Shown piece after piece: positions 44,845-52,096 of a DNA stretch of 64,000 nucleotides (its first letter is position 1; each line of letters opens with the position of its first letter). The stretch comes from Aeromicrobium chenweiae. Its GTDB lineage: Bacteria > Actinomycetota > Actinomycetes > Propionibacteriales > Nocardioidaceae. The notes below the pieces were generated by a model. That model was not told the origin of the DNA, made no database searches, and saw only the letters and a program-made list of their open reading frames with translations. The translations under genes were made by a program, and so were the position numbers. Location of the stretch: assembly GCF_003065605.1 (NCBI RefSeq), contig NZ_CP026952.1:1984001-2048000 (forward strand), in the 5' to 3' direction.

Positions 44845-45054
44845 ATGACGACCACGCCCGACGAGCCGCTGAACGACGACGACATGACCACCACCAGCCC
44901 CGTGGACGGCACCATCCCGACCGGAGGCGACGCCGACGGCACCGACGGCGACGGGACCGACGGAGACGGCACGGACGGGACGGACGGCGACGCCTCCGAC
45001 TCCGACGGCACCGACGGTGACGGGACCGACGGCACGGACGGCGACGCGTCCTGA
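44845..45054 (+). CDS. Asp/Gly/Thr-repeat peptide, candidate modified-peptide precursor
   Basis: 69 residues. Residues 1-30 (MTTTPDEPLNDDDMTTTSPV and on) look like a leader. Residues 31-69 are built from DGT, DGD and DGDAS units, with the 16-residue block DGTDGDGTDGTDGDAS present twice (36-51 and 54-69). It has 21 Asp and 1 Glu, and no Lys, Arg, His, Cys or aromatic residue, so it is extremely acidic and disordered. AGGAGG lies four bases before the ATG, one of the strongest RBSs in the window. Two bases separate its stop from the JmjC oxygenase start. Alternatives: a calcium-binding acidic protein, or an unmodified disordered protein. Confidence 0.75.
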   Translation: MTTTPDEPLNDDDMTTTSPVDGTIPTGGDADGTDGDGTDGDGTDGTDGDASDSDGTDGDGTDGTDGDAS

Positions 45055-45056
45055 CC

Positions 45057-46187
45057 GTGCCCGACTCCGCGCTCGACCTGCTCAGCGGTGACGCCCAGAC
45101 CTTCGTCTCGAAGGTCTGGGCGTCACGCACGCACGTGCACCGCGCCGATCCCGACGCGCTCGTGCCCCTGCTGTCCCTGGACGCCGTCGACACGCTGCTC
45201 ACGTCGTCGGCGATCCGCACGCCGTCCATCCGGCTGGCCCAGGACGGGGCCGTGCTCCCCGAGTCGGCCTACACGCGAGGGGCGACACTGGCCGGAAAGC
45301 CGCTGACCGGCCTGGTCGACCCCCGCAAGGCGCTCGCCCTGTTCGAGGGCGGCGCCACGATCGTCCTGCAGGGCCTGCACCGCTACTGGGAGCCGATCAC
45401 CCGCCTGGTCGCCGAGCTCGAGCTCGAGCTCGGCCACCCGTGCCAGGCGAACGCGTACCTGACGCCCCCTGGCGCCCAAGGCTTCGCGGTGCACTCGGAC
45501 TCGCACGACGTGTTCGTCTTCCAGACCGCGGGATCCAAGCAGTGGGAGATCCACGGTCCCGACGGCGCCGAGGAGCTGCTGCTGGAACCCGGCCTGTCGA
45601 TGTACCTGCCGACCGGCACCCCGCACGCCGCCCGCGCCCAGGACACGGTGTCCCTGCACGTCACGGTCGGCATCAACCAGCTCACGTGGCGTGGACTCGT
45701 CGAGCGCAGCGTCGCCGACGTCCTGGCCGCGGTGCCGAGCGATCACCTGCCGGCGGGCTACCTGGACCACCCCGCGGGCCTCGCCGACGAGCTCGCTCGC
45801 CGGCTCGAGACGGTGGCTGCCCGCATCCGCGACGTCGACGCGACCGCGAGCGTCGAGGCCGAGGTGCGCCGCTTCCTGACCAGCCGCAGCCCCCGTCTCG
45901 CGGGCGGCCTGCACGACGTCCTCGCCGCGGGGACCATCGACGACCGCACCCGGTTGCGCCGGCGCCCCGGCCACCCTTGTGTGCTGATCCCCCGCGGGGA
46001 CCGGATCGACGTCCTGCTCGGCGACCGGTCGATCGACGTGCCCGGCCGGCTGCGCCCGTCCCTGGACGAGGTGCGGTTGCGCGGCGAGCTCGTCCCGGCC
46101 GACCTCGCCCAGCACCTCGACGCCCAGAGCCGGCTCGTGCTGTGCCGCCGCCTCGTCCGGGAAGGGCTTCTCGAGGTCGTTCGGTGA
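45057..46187 (+). CDS. JmjC/cupin-fold Fe(II)/2-oxoglutarate oxygenase (ribosomal-oxygenase-like)
   Basis: 376 residues. The N-terminal 'DAQTFVSKVWASRTHVHRAD' matches the FxxxxWxxxPxxxR entry motif of ROX/YcfD-type JmjC proteins. Iron ligands are His146 and Asp148 in 'AVHSDSHDVFVFQTAGSKQW' and His190 in 'MYLPTGTPHAARAQ'. After a helical dimerisation segment comes a C-terminal winged-helix-like domain (about 300-376), as in ROX enzymes. Relatives hydroxylate protein side chains (E. coli YcfD: Arg81 of ribosomal protein L16). The GTG has no own RBS and depends on coupling to the peptide gene. Substrate here is unknown; the adjacent repeat peptide is the obvious candidate. Confidence 0.82.
   Translation: MPDSALDLLSGDAQTFVSKVWASRTHVHRADPDALVPLLSLDAVDTLLTSSAIRTPSIRLAQDGAVLPESAYTRGATLAGKPLTGLVDPRKALALFEGGATIVLQGLHRYWEPITRLVAELELELGHPCQANAYLTPPGAQGFAVHSDSHDVFVFQTAGSKQWEIHGPDGAEELLLEPGLSMYLPTGTPHAARAQDTVSLHVTVGINQLTWRGLVERSVADVLAAVPSDHLPAGYLDHPAGLADELARRLETVAARIRDVDATASVEAEVRRFLTSRSPRLAGGLHDVLAAGTIDDRTRLRRRPGHPCVLIPRGDRIDVLLGDRSIDVPGRLRPSLDEVRLRGELVPADLAQHLDAQSRLVLCRRLVREGLLEVVR
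45088..45126 (+). other. Perfect 18-bp inverted repeat inside the start of the oxygenase gene
   Basis: Arms 45088-45105 and 45109-45126 are exact complements with a TCT loop, beginning 31 bases after the oxygenase start codon and 34 after the peptide stop. The structure would fold as a very stable mRNA hairpin. Position between a strongly translated peptide and its putative modifying enzyme suggests an attenuator that keeps enzyme level below peptide level, or a processing/stability element. Confidence 0.7.
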
Positions 46188-47089
46188 CCGCACGGGACCC
46201 GGCCTTCCGCTGTGCGGTCGGCAGCGAGCTGCGCGGCGAGTCGGCCTCCGGCACCGCCTCGAACGTCCGCGCCTTCCTGCTGGTCGAGCACCCGGGGCCG
46301 TGGGGCGTGAACGCGCTGCGCGACGCCCGGCTGCCCGACGGGCTGGGCGACGCCGTCCTCCGGGCGGGCGCGGCGGCACGGGTGCGTCCACTGCTCGTGC
46401 GCCGTCCCGGCCGCCGCGTCCAGGACGACGGGATCCGGGTGTTCGCCGCCTTCACGCACCCGTCCCGCCCGTGGCTGGAGACCACGGTGCTCGCGGACCC
46501 GCACGAGCTGCTCGATCTCGACCTCACCGCACTGGGCGAGGGCCGCTCCCCCGGCCTCACCCCGTCCGACGCGTCCCTGCTGTGCGTGTGCACCCACGGT
46601 CGACATGACGCCTGCTGCGCCGAGCGCGGCAGGCCGGTGGCTGCCGCGCTGGCCGCCGCCCGTCCCGCGGACACGTGGGAGATCTCCCACATCGGCGGCG
46701 ATCGCTTCGCCGGCAACATGCTGGTGCTCCCCCACGGCCTCTACTACGGACGGGTGGACGCGGAGTCGTCAGTGGTGATCGCCGACCGGCACGCCGCCGG
46801 CGAGCTGGACCTGGACCACCTGCGCGGCCGGTCGGCGTACGCGATGCCGGTCCAGTTCGCCGAGATCGCCCTGCGCCGCCAGATCGGCGAGACGCGGCAC
46901 GACGCCGTGCGCCTGGTGTCGCGGCGCAAGGACGACGACGTCACCGACGCGGTCTTCGAGGCGGACGGGGCCCGGTGGGCGGTCCGGGTGCGCACCGCCC
47001 GCGGTGCGGACCTGCAGCAGCTCACGTGCCGCGCCACCCGCGACAACCCGGTGCCGGCGCACGAGCTGCTGGCGATCGACCGGGTCTGA
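46184..47089 (+). CDS. Sucrase/ferredoxin-like [2Fe-2S] family protein
   Basis: 301 residues. The Suc_Fer-like (thioredoxin-like ferredoxin) domain is recognised by 'LLCVCTHGRHDACCAERGRP' (cluster-type cysteines with HGRHDxCC), 'TWEISHIGGDRFAGNMLVLP' and 'GLYYGRVD'. The N-terminal 'FLLVEHPGPWGVNAL' is also typical. The family binds a [2Fe-2S] cluster; roles are poorly known. The GTG overlaps the oxygenase stop (GTGA), so the two are co-translated and may work as oxygenase plus redox partner (inference). Confidence 0.85.
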   Translation: MTARDPAFRCAVGSELRGESASGTASNVRAFLLVEHPGPWGVNALRDARLPDGLGDAVLRAGAAARVRPLLVRRPGRRVQDDGIRVFAAFTHPSRPWLETTVLADPHELLDLDLTALGEGRSPGLTPSDASLLCVCTHGRHDACCAERGRPVAAALAAARPADTWEISHIGGDRFAGNMLVLPHGLYYGRVDAESSVVIADRHAAGELDLDHLRGRSAYAMPVQFAEIALRRQIGETRHDAVRLVSRRKDDDVTDAVFEADGARWAVRVRTARGADLQQLTCRATRDNPVPAHELLAIDRV

Positions 47090-47109
47090 CCGGATGGTCG
47101 CGGCGGACC

Positions 47110-47730
47110 TCACGCCTCGTCCGGTGTCGTCGTGATCGCCGCGGCGACGGCCGCGACCGCGCCCTCCACCTCGCGGACGATCCGTTGCCCGTCCCCCGCC
47201 TCGGCGTCCCGGACGAATCGGGTGACGCCGCGCTGCATCCCGCAGAAGTCGATCACCCCGCGGTGGATCTGCGTCTCGAACGCCTGCGCGTACCCGTGCC
47301 GGTCGAACGAGCGCTCCGACGTGCCCGACACGGCGAGCAGGTGCGTCGTCAACCGTCCGAGCCGCGGCACCACGGCGTCGTCCTCGTCGTACGCGAAGGC
47401 CCAGTCCGCGATGAACACGCGGTCGATCCATCCCTTCAGCAACGCCGGAAGGGACCACCAGAACACCGGGAAGACGAGCACCAGGTGGTCCACCTCGTCG
47501 ACCCTGCGCTGCTGATCGACGACGTCCGGACCGGGCGCGCCGCGACCGACGTACGCGTCGCGGTCGCCCTGGGTGAATCGCGGGTCGAATCCCTCCTGGG
47601 CCAGATCGAGCCTGGCCGCCCGCTCCGGTCCGAGCAGCTGCTGCAGGCGGTCGGCGACCCCGTGCGTCAGCGAGGTCTCGTCGGGGTGCGCCGTGACGAT
47701 CAGCGTCGATCCCGATCGGCCGTGCGCCAT
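47110..47730 (-). CDS. NAD(P)H-dependent quinone oxidoreductase, flavodoxin-like fold
   Basis: 206 residues. 'TLIVTAHPDETSLTHGVADR' (phosphate-binding first loop), 'HLVLVFPVFWWSLPALLKGW', 'LAVSGTSERSFDRHGY' and 'FCGM' match the MdaB/KefF/DT-diaphorase group. Reduces quinones or nitro compounds by two electrons with FMN/FAD. The ATG shares one base with the stop of the hydrolase gene upstream (TGATG), so they form an operon. Confidence 0.85.
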   Translation of the reverse strand: MAHGRSGSTLIVTAHPDETSLTHGVADRLQQLLGPERAARLDLAQEGFDPRFTQGDRDAYVGRGAPGPDVVDQQRRVDEVDHLVLVFPVFWWSLPALLKGWIDRVFIADWAFAYDEDDAVVPRLGRLTTHLLAVSGTSERSFDRHGYAQAFETQIHRGVIDFCGMQRGVTRFVRDAEAGDGQRIVREVEGAVAAVAAAITTTPDEA

Positions 47731-48617
47731 CAAGCGTCGGCGCCCAGCGGAGCCTGCGCGACCCGGTCGAGGAAGCCCACCATGGCGGCGGCCACCTCGT
47801 CCAGGTGCGACTCGAGCAGGAAGTGTCCGCCGTCGAGCAGCTCGATCCGGGCGTCCGGCAGGTCCTTGGCGAACGCGCGCGCTCCGTCCGGGCCGAAGAT
47901 CTCGTCATGGGCTCCCCACACCGCCAGGAGAGGAACGGGGTGCTCACGGAACGTCTCGTGCAGGACCGGGTACAGATCGCGGTTGCGCGGGTAGTCGGCG
48001 TACAGGGCGAGCTGGACCTCGGGCTGTCCGGGGCGATTGATCCGTGCGGTGTCACGCAGCCACGTGTCGGGGTCGACGACGCTCGGGTCCGCCAGCCCGT
48101 GGGTGTACTGCCAGCGGACCATCTCCTCGGTGAGCGTCGAGCGGACGGCGCGTCCGTCCTCCTCGTTCCCGTCGGCGGCCCAGCGCCACAGCGGCGCCCA
48201 GAACGCGTCGACGAACCCCTCCTCGTACCCGTTGCCGTTCTGCGTGACGATGGCCGTCACACGCTCGGGCGACCGGGTGTAGAGCCGCCATCCGATGGGC
48301 GCGCCGTAGTCCTGCACGTACATCGCGAACCGGTCGATGCCGAGCTGGTCCAGCAGCTCCTCGGTCAGGTCCGCGAGGTGGTCGAAGGAGTAGTCGAAGG
48401 CGTCGACCCCGGGGGCGTCGGAGAGCCCGAACCCGAGGTGATCGGGCGCGATGACGTGATGATGCTCGGCCAGGATCGGCACCAGCTGGCGGAACATCGC
48501 CGAGGACGCCGGGAAGCCGTGAAGCAGGACGATCGTCGGTGCCTGCCGGTCACCCGCCTCGCGGTAGAAGATCGTGTGGCCGCGGACGACCGTGGTCCGG
48601 TGATGCGTGGGGATCAT
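47730..48617 (-). CDS. Alpha/beta hydrolase, epoxide hydrolase/haloalkane dehalogenase-like
   Basis: 295 residues. 'TIVLLHGFPASSAMFRQLVP' (oxyanion HGFP), the nucleophile region 'MYVQDYGAPIGWRLY', where Asp in 'VQDYGAP' replaces the Ser of esterases, 'VWGAHDEIFGPDGA' and the catalytic 'LDGGHFLLESH'. An Asp nucleophile is the mark of epoxide hydrolases and dehalogenases. Coupled to the quinone oxidoreductase, suggesting a detoxification unit. Divergent from the CGNR regulator across a 94-base region with two palindromes. Confidence 0.85.
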   Translation of the reverse strand: MIPTHHRTTVVRGHTIFYREAGDRQAPTIVLLHGFPASSAMFRQLVPILAEHHHVIAPDHLGFGLSDAPGVDAFDYSFDHLADLTEELLDQLGIDRFAMYVQDYGAPIGWRLYTRSPERVTAIVTQNGNGYEEGFVDAFWAPLWRWAADGNEEDGRAVRSTLTEEMVRWQYTHGLADPSVVDPDTWLRDTARINRPGQPEVQLALYADYPRNRDLYPVLHETFREHPVPLLAVWGAHDEIFGPDGARAFAKDLPDARIELLDGGHFLLESHLDEVAAAMVGFLDRVAQAPLGADA

Positions 48618-48619
48618 GT

Positions 48620-48649
48620 CTAACTGCTTTCGTCGGGATTACCGGTTAG
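48620..48649. promoter_or_regulatory. Operator A: CTAAC-N20-GTTAG
   Basis: CTAACTG (48620-48626) faces CGGTTAG (48643-48649). It lies directly upstream of the hydrolase start and has the same geometry as a second palindrome exactly 50 bases away, next to the CGNR gene. Confidence 0.6.
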
Positions 48650-48669
48650 TCACGCTAGATCGATTGATG

Positions 48670-48699
48670 CTAACCTGTCAAGGAACGTTTTCAGGTTAG
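48670..48699. promoter_or_regulatory. Operator B: CTAACCTG-N14-CAGGTTAG
   Basis: A perfect 8-base inverted repeat (48670-48677, 48692-48699) ending 12 bases before the CGNR protein start. All four half-sites of operators A and B are spaced at 25-base steps, which argues for cooperative binding by one regulator, most simply the CGNR protein. Confidence 0.65.
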
Positions 48700-48711
48700 G
48701 GAGGTCGTGTC

Positions 48712-49203
48712 GTGGACGAGACGCAGATGCTGTGGCTGCTCAACAGCGCCCCGACGGTCGACGGGGACGTCCAGGAGCTGATCGTCGAGGACGACGAGAC
48801 CTTCCAGCTGATCCAGAACCTCGGCGGCAGGCCCGGGCCCGCTGCGGTGGAGGCCTTGCGGGCGGTCAGGGACGACCTGCACCGCGTCATCCGCGGGACG
48901 GACGACACGGGCGCCCTGCAGCGGCATCTGCGCGGCGTGGTGGGGCGTCCCGAGCTGACCGAGGGCGGCGTCACCTGGCAGCCCGACTTCTCCGGCGCGG
49001 ACGAGGTGTCCGCGCGGGTCGTGCTCGCGTGGTCGGACCTGGCCACCCGCCTCCCCGGCCGGGTGCGGGCGTGCGCGAACTCCGAGTGCAGCAAGTTCCT
49101 GATCGATCACAGCCGCCCCGGCTCCGCGCGCTGGTGCTCGATGGCCGAGTGCGGCAACCGGCTGAAGGCGCGTCGGCACTCGGCGCGGCGGTCGACCGTG
49201 TAG
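48712..49203 (+). CDS. CGNR zinc-finger (ABATE) protein, putative transcriptional regulator
   Basis: 163 residues. The C-terminal zinc finger has Cys121, Cys126, Cys142 and Cys147, with the CGNR motif at 147-150 inside 'WCSMAECGNRLKARRH'. The N-terminal ABATE domain is thought to sense ligands. Family members are predicted stress-response regulators. GTG start after AGGGAGG. Divergent from the hydrolase-oxidoreductase operon, with paired operators between them, which fits autoregulation plus control of that operon. Confidence 0.85.
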   Translation: MDETQMLWLLNSAPTVDGDVQELIVEDDETFQLIQNLGGRPGPAAVEALRAVRDDLHRVIRGTDDTGALQRHLRGVVGRPELTEGGVTWQPDFSGADEVSARVVLAWSDLATRLPGRVRACANSECSKFLIDHSRPGSARWCSMAECGNRLKARRHSARRSTV

Positions 49204-49227
49204 GTCCACACCGATCTCCGCGTAAAT

Positions 49228-49242
49228 GGATATGGACTATCC
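49228..49242. promoter_or_regulatory. Short palindrome upstream of the TetR gene
   Basis: GGATA-N5-TATCC, 27 bases before the TetR start codon, in a local AT-rich patch. It is a plausible self-operator, but the arms are short. Confidence 0.35.
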
Positions 49243-49268
49243 GGCTCCACTTGTGCCATCGTGGGGTC

Positions 49269-49910
49269 ATGACGTCCACCCCGGCAGCCCGCGCCCCCCG
49301 GGCCGATGCCCGGCGCAACCGCCAGCGCGTCCTCGACGCCGCCTCCGTCGTCTTCGCCGAGCACGGCACCAAGGCCACCCTCAACGACGTGGCCCGTCAC
49401 GCCGGTGTCGGCGTCGGCACGGTCTACCGCAAGTTCCCCGACAAGGACGCGCTGCTGGACGAGCTGTTCGCGCACAAGATCGACAGCCTGCTGCAGCTCG
49501 CCGGGCGGGCGGCGAGCCTCCAGGACGCGGGCGAGGCGTTCCGCGAGCTCCTGCTCGGCCTCATGGAGATCCGCGCGACGGATCGCGGCCTCGATTCGAT
49601 CCTTGCGGGACCCGGCCGGGGTGACCGGTTCACCCACGAGCTGGCCCAGGAGTTCCTCCCGGCCGTCGACGGGCTGGTCGCTCGTGCGATCCGGGCCGGC
49701 GCGCTGCGGGCCGACTTCCAGGCCCAGGAGGTCTGCCTGCTGGCCCACATGGTCGGGAAGGTCGCCGACATCACCCGTGGCGGCGATCCCGATGCCTGGC
49801 GCCGCTACGCGCAGCTGATCGTCGACGGCACCCGACCGTCGCCGGCACCCCTCGCGCCGCCCTCGCTCTCGTTCCAGGAGGTTGCCGCCGCTCTCGGCCG
49901 CGATCTCTGA
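49269..49910 (+). CDS. TetR-family transcriptional regulator
   Basis: 213 residues. The N-terminal helix-turn-helix is 'VLDAASVVFAEHGTKATLND' followed by 'VARHAGVGVGTVYRKFPDKD'. The ligand domain includes 'AGEAFRELLLGLMEIRATDR'; the C-terminal pattern matches the SbtR-type TetR C-terminal domain. It sits 33 bases upstream of the MBL-fold gene in the same direction, its likely target. Confidence 0.87.
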   Translation: MTSTPAARAPRADARRNRQRVLDAASVVFAEHGTKATLNDVARHAGVGVGTVYRKFPDKDALLDELFAHKIDSLLQLAGRAASLQDAGEAFRELLLGLMEIRATDRGLDSILAGPGRGDRFTHELAQEFLPAVDGLVARAIRAGALRADFQAQEVCLLAHMVGKVADITRGGDPDAWRRYAQLIVDGTRPSPAPLAPPSLSFQEVAAALGRDL

Positions 49911-49943
49911 CCCCCGTCGCACACCTCCAGGAAGGACCACCCC

Positions 49944-50591
49944 GTGCCTGCTCTCGAGACCCCGATCGAAGGCCTGCGCGCGACCCCGCCGTCGCGGCTG
50001 CCGTACCAGCACGACGTCCTCCTGCGGACGTTCGTCCTGGAGCGTCCGGCCGGCAACGTGCTGGTCTACAACTCGCCGGGCATCACGACGGCCGCGCACG
50101 AGATCCAGGCGCTCGGCGGGGCGGCCCGGCTCCTGATCAACCACAGCCACGAGGCGATGTACGGGACACCCGGGATCGAGGTGCCGGCCTACGTGCACGA
50201 CCGCGATCACGACGAGACCGCCCGGTCGATGAGCGTCGCAGGCACCTTCGCGGAGCGCCACGTCATCGACAACGACCTCGAGGCCATCCCCACACCAGGG
50301 CACACCGCCGGCACCACGTCCTTTCTGTGGGACAACGGCCGCCACCGCCACCTGTTCACGGGTGACTTCATCTGGATCGAGCACGGGGAGTGGAAGGCGG
50401 TGGTCCTCGACGACAGGCTGCGCGGCGCCTATCTCGACAGCCTCGCGCTGGTCCGCGACCTCGACTTCGACGTCCTGGTGCCGTGGGGCACCACCGAGGG
50501 CGATCCGTGCTTCGCGGTCGCCGACCGTGCGGAGATCCGCGAGCGCATCGACGCGATCATCGCCCGGGTCGAGTCAGGCTCCGCCCGCTGA
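49944..50591 (+). CDS. MBL-fold metallo-hydrolase-like protein with degenerate metal site
   Basis: 215 residues. The fold is recognised by 'LLINHSHEAMYG', 'AIPTPGHTAGTTSFLW' and 'HLFTGDFIWIE'. The usual H-x-H-x-D-H motif reads H-S-H-E-A-M, so the second-metal ligands Asp and His are missing while the later His and Asp are kept. It may bind one metal or be non-catalytic. Follows the TetR gene; GTG start after AGGAAGGA. Confidence 0.75.
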   Translation: MPALETPIEGLRATPPSRLPYQHDVLLRTFVLERPAGNVLVYNSPGITTAAHEIQALGGAARLLINHSHEAMYGTPGIEVPAYVHDRDHDETARSMSVAGTFAERHVIDNDLEAIPTPGHTAGTTSFLWDNGRHRHLFTGDFIWIEHGEWKAVVLDDRLRGAYLDSLALVRDLDFDVLVPWGTTEGDPCFAVADRAEIRERIDAIIARVESGSAR

Positions 50592-50605
50592 CGCCGACAC
50601 CGGCG

Positions 50606-51547
50606 TCACCTCGACTCGAGGCGACCCTGGGGATGATCCGTGGTCAGCTCGGCCCGCATCGCCGACCATCCGCTGTCGTCGAGTCCGAGCGCCCTGCGCA
50701 GGTAGGCAACCGTGACCCGCTGGACCAGGGCCACGCGCTCGGGATCCTCGTCGGTCGTCTCGGCCGCCTCATAGCCCGCGATGCCGCCGAGCGAGTGCTC
50801 GGCGTCGGTCAGCGTCAGCAGGCTCTTCTCGCCGGGACTCAGGTGGTACGGATCAGTGCACCAGTCGGGGCCCCGAACCGTGAGCGGCGAGTCATCCCGG
50901 TCGCCCGCGACGATCAAGGCCGGCGTCGTCATGTGTCCGAAGCTGGCCTGCATGAAGGGCAGGTGCTCGGCGGCGAACGGGGTGAGGTTCTTGCCGCCCT
51001 CCCCCGCCGTCGCCAGGAGCACCCCGGCCTTCACGCGCGCGTCCGTGAGGTCCTCGCCGCCGGTGCCGTCAGGGTCGAGCACCCTGAGCCCCAGCAGGTT
51101 GCCGGCGGTCTGACCGCCGAACGAGTGCCCTGCCGCGGCGATGCGCGACCGGTCGACTCGTCCGGCCAGCCCCGGGACCGAGTCCGCGAGGACGTCGAGC
51201 CGGTCCAGCACGAGCTTCACGTCGTCGACCCGGAGGCGCCAGATGCGGGGGATGCGAGGATCGTCCGGGGCGAGGTTCACCGTCCTGGAGTCCAGGAAGG
51301 TCGGCTGGACCACGACGAAGCCGTGGGCCGCCCAGTAGTCGGTCAGGGGTCCGTAGGCCTCCAGCGACGACCCGAATCCGTGCGCGAACACGATGACGGG
51401 CAGGTCGCTGCCGGTGGCGGGCGCCGAGATGCGCACGTGGAGCTCCTCGGCCTCGCCGCGGTGAGGGGCGGCGAGAGCCACGGGCTTCGCCGAGATGATC
51501 GGTCGCGGCGTAGCCAGTCCGGTGGGTGCAGGGGTGGTTGTCGTCAT
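50606..51547 (-). CDS. Alpha/beta hydrolase, PAF-acetylhydrolase/chlorophyllase-like
   Basis: 313 residues. 'PVIVFAHGFGSSLEAYGPLT' (oxyanion), nucleophile 'IAAAGHSFGGQTAGNLLGLR' (GHSFGG), the acid in 'IVAGDRDDSPLT' and the catalytic His in 'LTDAEHSLGGI'. No signal peptide. The substrate is unknown. Divergent from the MarR gene with a palindrome between them. Confidence 0.8.
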   Translation of the reverse strand: MTTTTPAPTGLATPRPIISAKPVALAAPHRGEAEELHVRISAPATGSDLPVIVFAHGFGSSLEAYGPLTDYWAAHGFVVVQPTFLDSRTVNLAPDDPRIPRIWRLRVDDVKLVLDRLDVLADSVPGLAGRVDRSRIAAAGHSFGGQTAGNLLGLRVLDPDGTGGEDLTDARVKAGVLLATAGEGGKNLTPFAAEHLPFMQASFGHMTTPALIVAGDRDDSPLTVRGPDWCTDPYHLSPGEKSLLTLTDAEHSLGGIAGYEAAETTDEDPERVALVQRVTVAYLRRALGLDDSGWSAMRAELTTDHPQGRLESR

Positions 51548-51593
51548 GGCGTGCTTCTTCCTCGTCGGATCTAGTAGTGCCCACTATACAAAC

Positions 51594-51612
51594 GATTGGC
51601 TATACACCAATG
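51594..51612. promoter_or_regulatory. MarR-type operator candidate
   Basis: GATTGG-N7-CCAATG (core ATTGG-N7-CCAAT) sits in the middle of the 89-base divergent region between the hydrolase and marR genes, flanked by two direct TATACA copies (51585 and 51601) that could be -10 elements. Geometry suits a MarR dimer. Confidence 0.5.
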
Positions 51613-51636
51613 ATCTGACACTCGTAGACTGACGCC

Positions 51637-52080
51637 GTGCCCACATCAGGAGCGGCCGAGACCCGGCTCGTGCCCATGCTCGACTACCTCGCCCGCATGG
51701 GCCGGCGCGCTGCGGAGGGACTGCCCGACACGCTGCGCCCCCGCCACGTGATCGCCCTCGAGGTCATCGCGGAGCAGGGGCCGCTGGGACAGGGCGGGCT
51801 GGGCGAGGCCCTGCGACTGGACCCGAGCAACGTCGTGGGCCTGCTCAACGAGCTGGAGGACCAGGAGCTGGTGACCCGGCGGCGAGACCCGGCGGACCGC
51901 CGCCGTCACATCGTCGAGATCTCCACCAAGGGAGCACGCGAGCTGGCCACGGCCTCGGCCCGGTTCGGACGGATCGAGGACGAGATGTTCTCGATCCTGA
52001 GTCCCCACGAACGGGACACCCTGCACCGCCTCCTGTCCCGCGCGGTCGCCGAGGCATCGCGACAGGACCGCGACACCTGA
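51637..52080 (+). CDS. MarR-family transcriptional regulator
   Basis: 147 residues. Winged-helix motif 'LGQGGLGEALRLDPSNVVGL' then 'LNELEDQELVTRRRDPADRR' with the basic wing and the C-terminal dimer helix. Represses or activates nearby detoxification genes in the family; the divergent hydrolase gene is the likely target. GTG start. Confidence 0.87.
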   Translation: MPTSGAAETRLVPMLDYLARMGRRAAEGLPDTLRPRHVIALEVIAEQGPLGQGGLGEALRLDPSNVVGLLNELEDQELVTRRRDPADRRRHIVEISTKGARELATASARFGRIEDEMFSILSPHERDTLHRLLSRAVAEASRQDRDT

Positions 52081-52096
52081 GCCGGCGCGGGGAACG

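Noticed and set aside
44712-45020. A 102-residue Arg/Asp-rich protein overlapping the repeat peptide
   Set aside because: Out of frame with the strong RBS, composition is a shadow of the GAC/GGC-rich repeat DNA; the 69-residue frame has the RBS and shows synonymous-only divergence.
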